Source: UBA2421 sp964641895
GTDB lineage: Bacteria > Planctomycetota > Phycisphaerae > Tepidisphaerales > Tepidisphaeraceae
DNA length: 15,508 nucleotides
NCBI GenBank assembly: GCA_964641895.1
Contig: CAZXLA010000079.1
Coordinates: forward strand, 1-15,508
Reading direction: 5' to 3'
The number at the start of each line of letters is the position of its first letter. Within the stretch, counting starts at the first letter, position 1. Both the position numbers and the translations under genes were made by a program. Of this stretch, positions 14,623 through 15,508 are shown in pieces. The notes beneath the pieces are model-generated. The model saw only the letters and a list, made by a program, of their open reading frames with translations. It made no database searches and had not been told where the DNA came from.

Positions 14623-15508
14623 ATGCTTCGTGCTACCGGTCGCCGCCGCGCGCTTGCGTTGACGCTCATCTCCGTACTTTTATGGGGCTGCGATCGTGAC
14701 GCCGCGCCGACTGCGACGGTCGACAATGCCGCTGGCAGTGCGGATGATGCCGTGAAGCAGGAAGTGAAAGCGGGTCACGTTTCCGGGAAAGTAGTGACCG
14801 TGGACGGCAAGCCGGTCAGCGATGTTGACGTGGAGATCAGCGGGACCAACGTCGCCGGCGGATTTTCAGAATTCAAGCTCAAGACCGACGCAAGCGGCGC
14901 TTACGCCCTCAAAGTGCCCAACGGCACGTACAAGGTCGCCGCGCGGCTGACACGCAAGCTCGGCGAGTTCCATTATCTGTGCGAGCTCGTGCCCGCCGGC
15001 GTGGAGCAGCCCAGCTTCGATTCGACGCGCGGCGCGGTGCGCAATTTCGTCTGGCGCATCGATGGCTTGCGCCCGGGCGCGGCGGCGTCACCCGGTGAAA
15101 CGCGCTCTTATCTGGGCGGGTCGATCCAGCTCAAGCAGGGCGATCCAAATTCGCACGCTGATGAAACGTTCAAGTTCCCCGCCGGCTCAAAAGTGGAAAT
15201 GACGCTGAAGCCCGACGGCCAACTGCTCGACGGCAGCGAGGGCAAGCCACTTTCGCACAGCTTCACGCTCGATACAGAAATCCGCTTCACGCATTACAGC
15301 AAACGCACCTGGCTCGACATCCCGATCGGCAAATACACCGCCAGCGCCACCCTCACCGAACCCGGCGGCGCGCCTAAGCCGCTGCGCGTCGCGATGCGGT
15401 ATTACAACGGCCCGAAAGTGCCCCTGGGTTCCAGCGCCACCGTCGTTTTTCCGACGAGTGACACCGGCTTCGGCCTGACACCCTACGTCGGGACGGCGGA
15501 TGTGCATG
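14623..15508 (+). CDS. lipoprotein with carboxypeptidase-regulatory-like domain (3' end outside window)
   Basis: The frame is open from ATG 14623 to the window edge (at least 295 residues), with a near-ideal Shine-Dalgarno AAGGAGG (14609-14615) 7 nt upstream. A lipoprotein signal peptide is plain: RRRALALTLISVLLWGC, with a lipobox LLWG-C at Cys23, so the protein is probably lipid-anchored and exported. After a low-complexity linker, residues about 52-110 form a CarboxypepD_reg-like beta-sandwich (VSGKVVTVDGKPVSDVDVEI, then TDASGAYALKVPNGTYKV). This fold usually has a binding or structural role and no catalysis. The remainder is beta-rich with paired aromatic and charged residues (FTHYSKRTWLDIPIGKYTAS) and no family I recognise. 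Such lipoproteins are frequent in planctomycetes. The C-terminus is not visible, so a further domain cannot be excluded. Confidence 0.85.
   Translation, partial: MLRATGRRRALALTLISVLLWGCDRDAAPTATVDNAAGSADDAVKQEVKAGHVSGKVVTVDGKPVSDVDVEISGTNVAGGFSEFKLKTDASGAYALKVPNGTYKVAARLTRKLGEFHYLCELVPAGVEQPSFDSTRGAVRNFVWRIDGLRPGAAASPGETRSYLGGSIQLKQGDPNSHADETFKFPAGSKVEMTLKPDGQLLDGSEGKPLSHSFTLDTEIRFTHYSKRTWLDIPIGKYTASATLTEPGGAPKPLRVAMRYYNGPKVPLGSSATVVFPTSDTGFGLTPYVGTADVH

Noticed and set aside
14457..14699. 80-codon plus-strand frame overlapping the lipoprotein start
   Set aside because: It starts at TTG with no ribosome site and runs out of frame over a convincing lipoprotein signal peptide.
1..15508. CRISPR array, insertion sequence, phage or defence island
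   Set aside because: There are no regularly spaced direct repeats, no transposase or integrase motifs, no phage structural genes and no recognisable defence domains. The repeats present are isolated palindromes.

Overview
The window reads as high-GC chromosomal DNA from a planctomycete, most likely of the Phycisphaerae type. This is inferred from family content. There are two exported proteins ending in duplicated dockerin-like calcium loops plus a PEP-CTERM tail. There is also an ECF sigma factor gene coupled to a Ser/Thr kinase that carries a zinc-finger-like N-terminus, one membrane segment and a kinesin-light-chain-type TPR array. I see no phage, transposase, CRISPR array or plasmid functions, and no obviously new multi-gene system. 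The interest lies in small-scale structure: palindromic repeats, a broken regulator gene, and a shared C-terminal cassette.

Layout. 1-1394 (+): a GNAT-type acetyltransferase with a long uncharacterised C-terminal extension. A palindromic repeat of about 99 bp sits in frame inside its acetyltransferase domain. 1407-1480 (-): tRNA-Arg(UCU). 1548-2984 (+): a metallo-beta-lactamase/beta-CASP RNA-processing nuclease. 2999-4726 (-): psd and pssA, the two steps that turn CDP-diacylglycerol into phosphatidylethanolamine. 4919-6868 (-): a secreted GH25 muramidase fused to a repeat-rich stalk, dockerin-like loops and PEP-CTERM. 7182-8342 (+): a three-histidine-box membrane fatty acid desaturase, divergent from the muramidase across a 313-bp promoter region.

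8343-8585 holds a large nested inverted repeat and a hairpin-rich leader. It is followed by an ECF sigma factor gene (8586-9214) that cannot be read through: one frameshift and one amber stop fall in region 2. Its stop overlaps (ATGA) the start of an intact kinase/TPR gene (9211-11934). That gene ends in a 77-bp tail-to-tail overlap with a second dockerin-like/PEP-CTERM protein (11858-13912, -). 13913-14622 is non-coding and rich in inverted repeats. The window closes inside a lipoprotein gene with a carboxypeptidase-regulatory-like domain (14623 to the edge).

Functional themes are membrane lipid synthesis and fluidity (psd, pssA, desaturase), envelope-facing exported proteins (muramidase, PEP-CTERM protein, lipoprotein) and one sigma/kinase signalling unit whose sigma half looks dead. 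Several genes use non-ATG starts or needed start re-assignment. I moved the psd, muramidase and second PEP-CTERM starts to internal ATGs, each preceded by a Shine-Dalgarno sequence.
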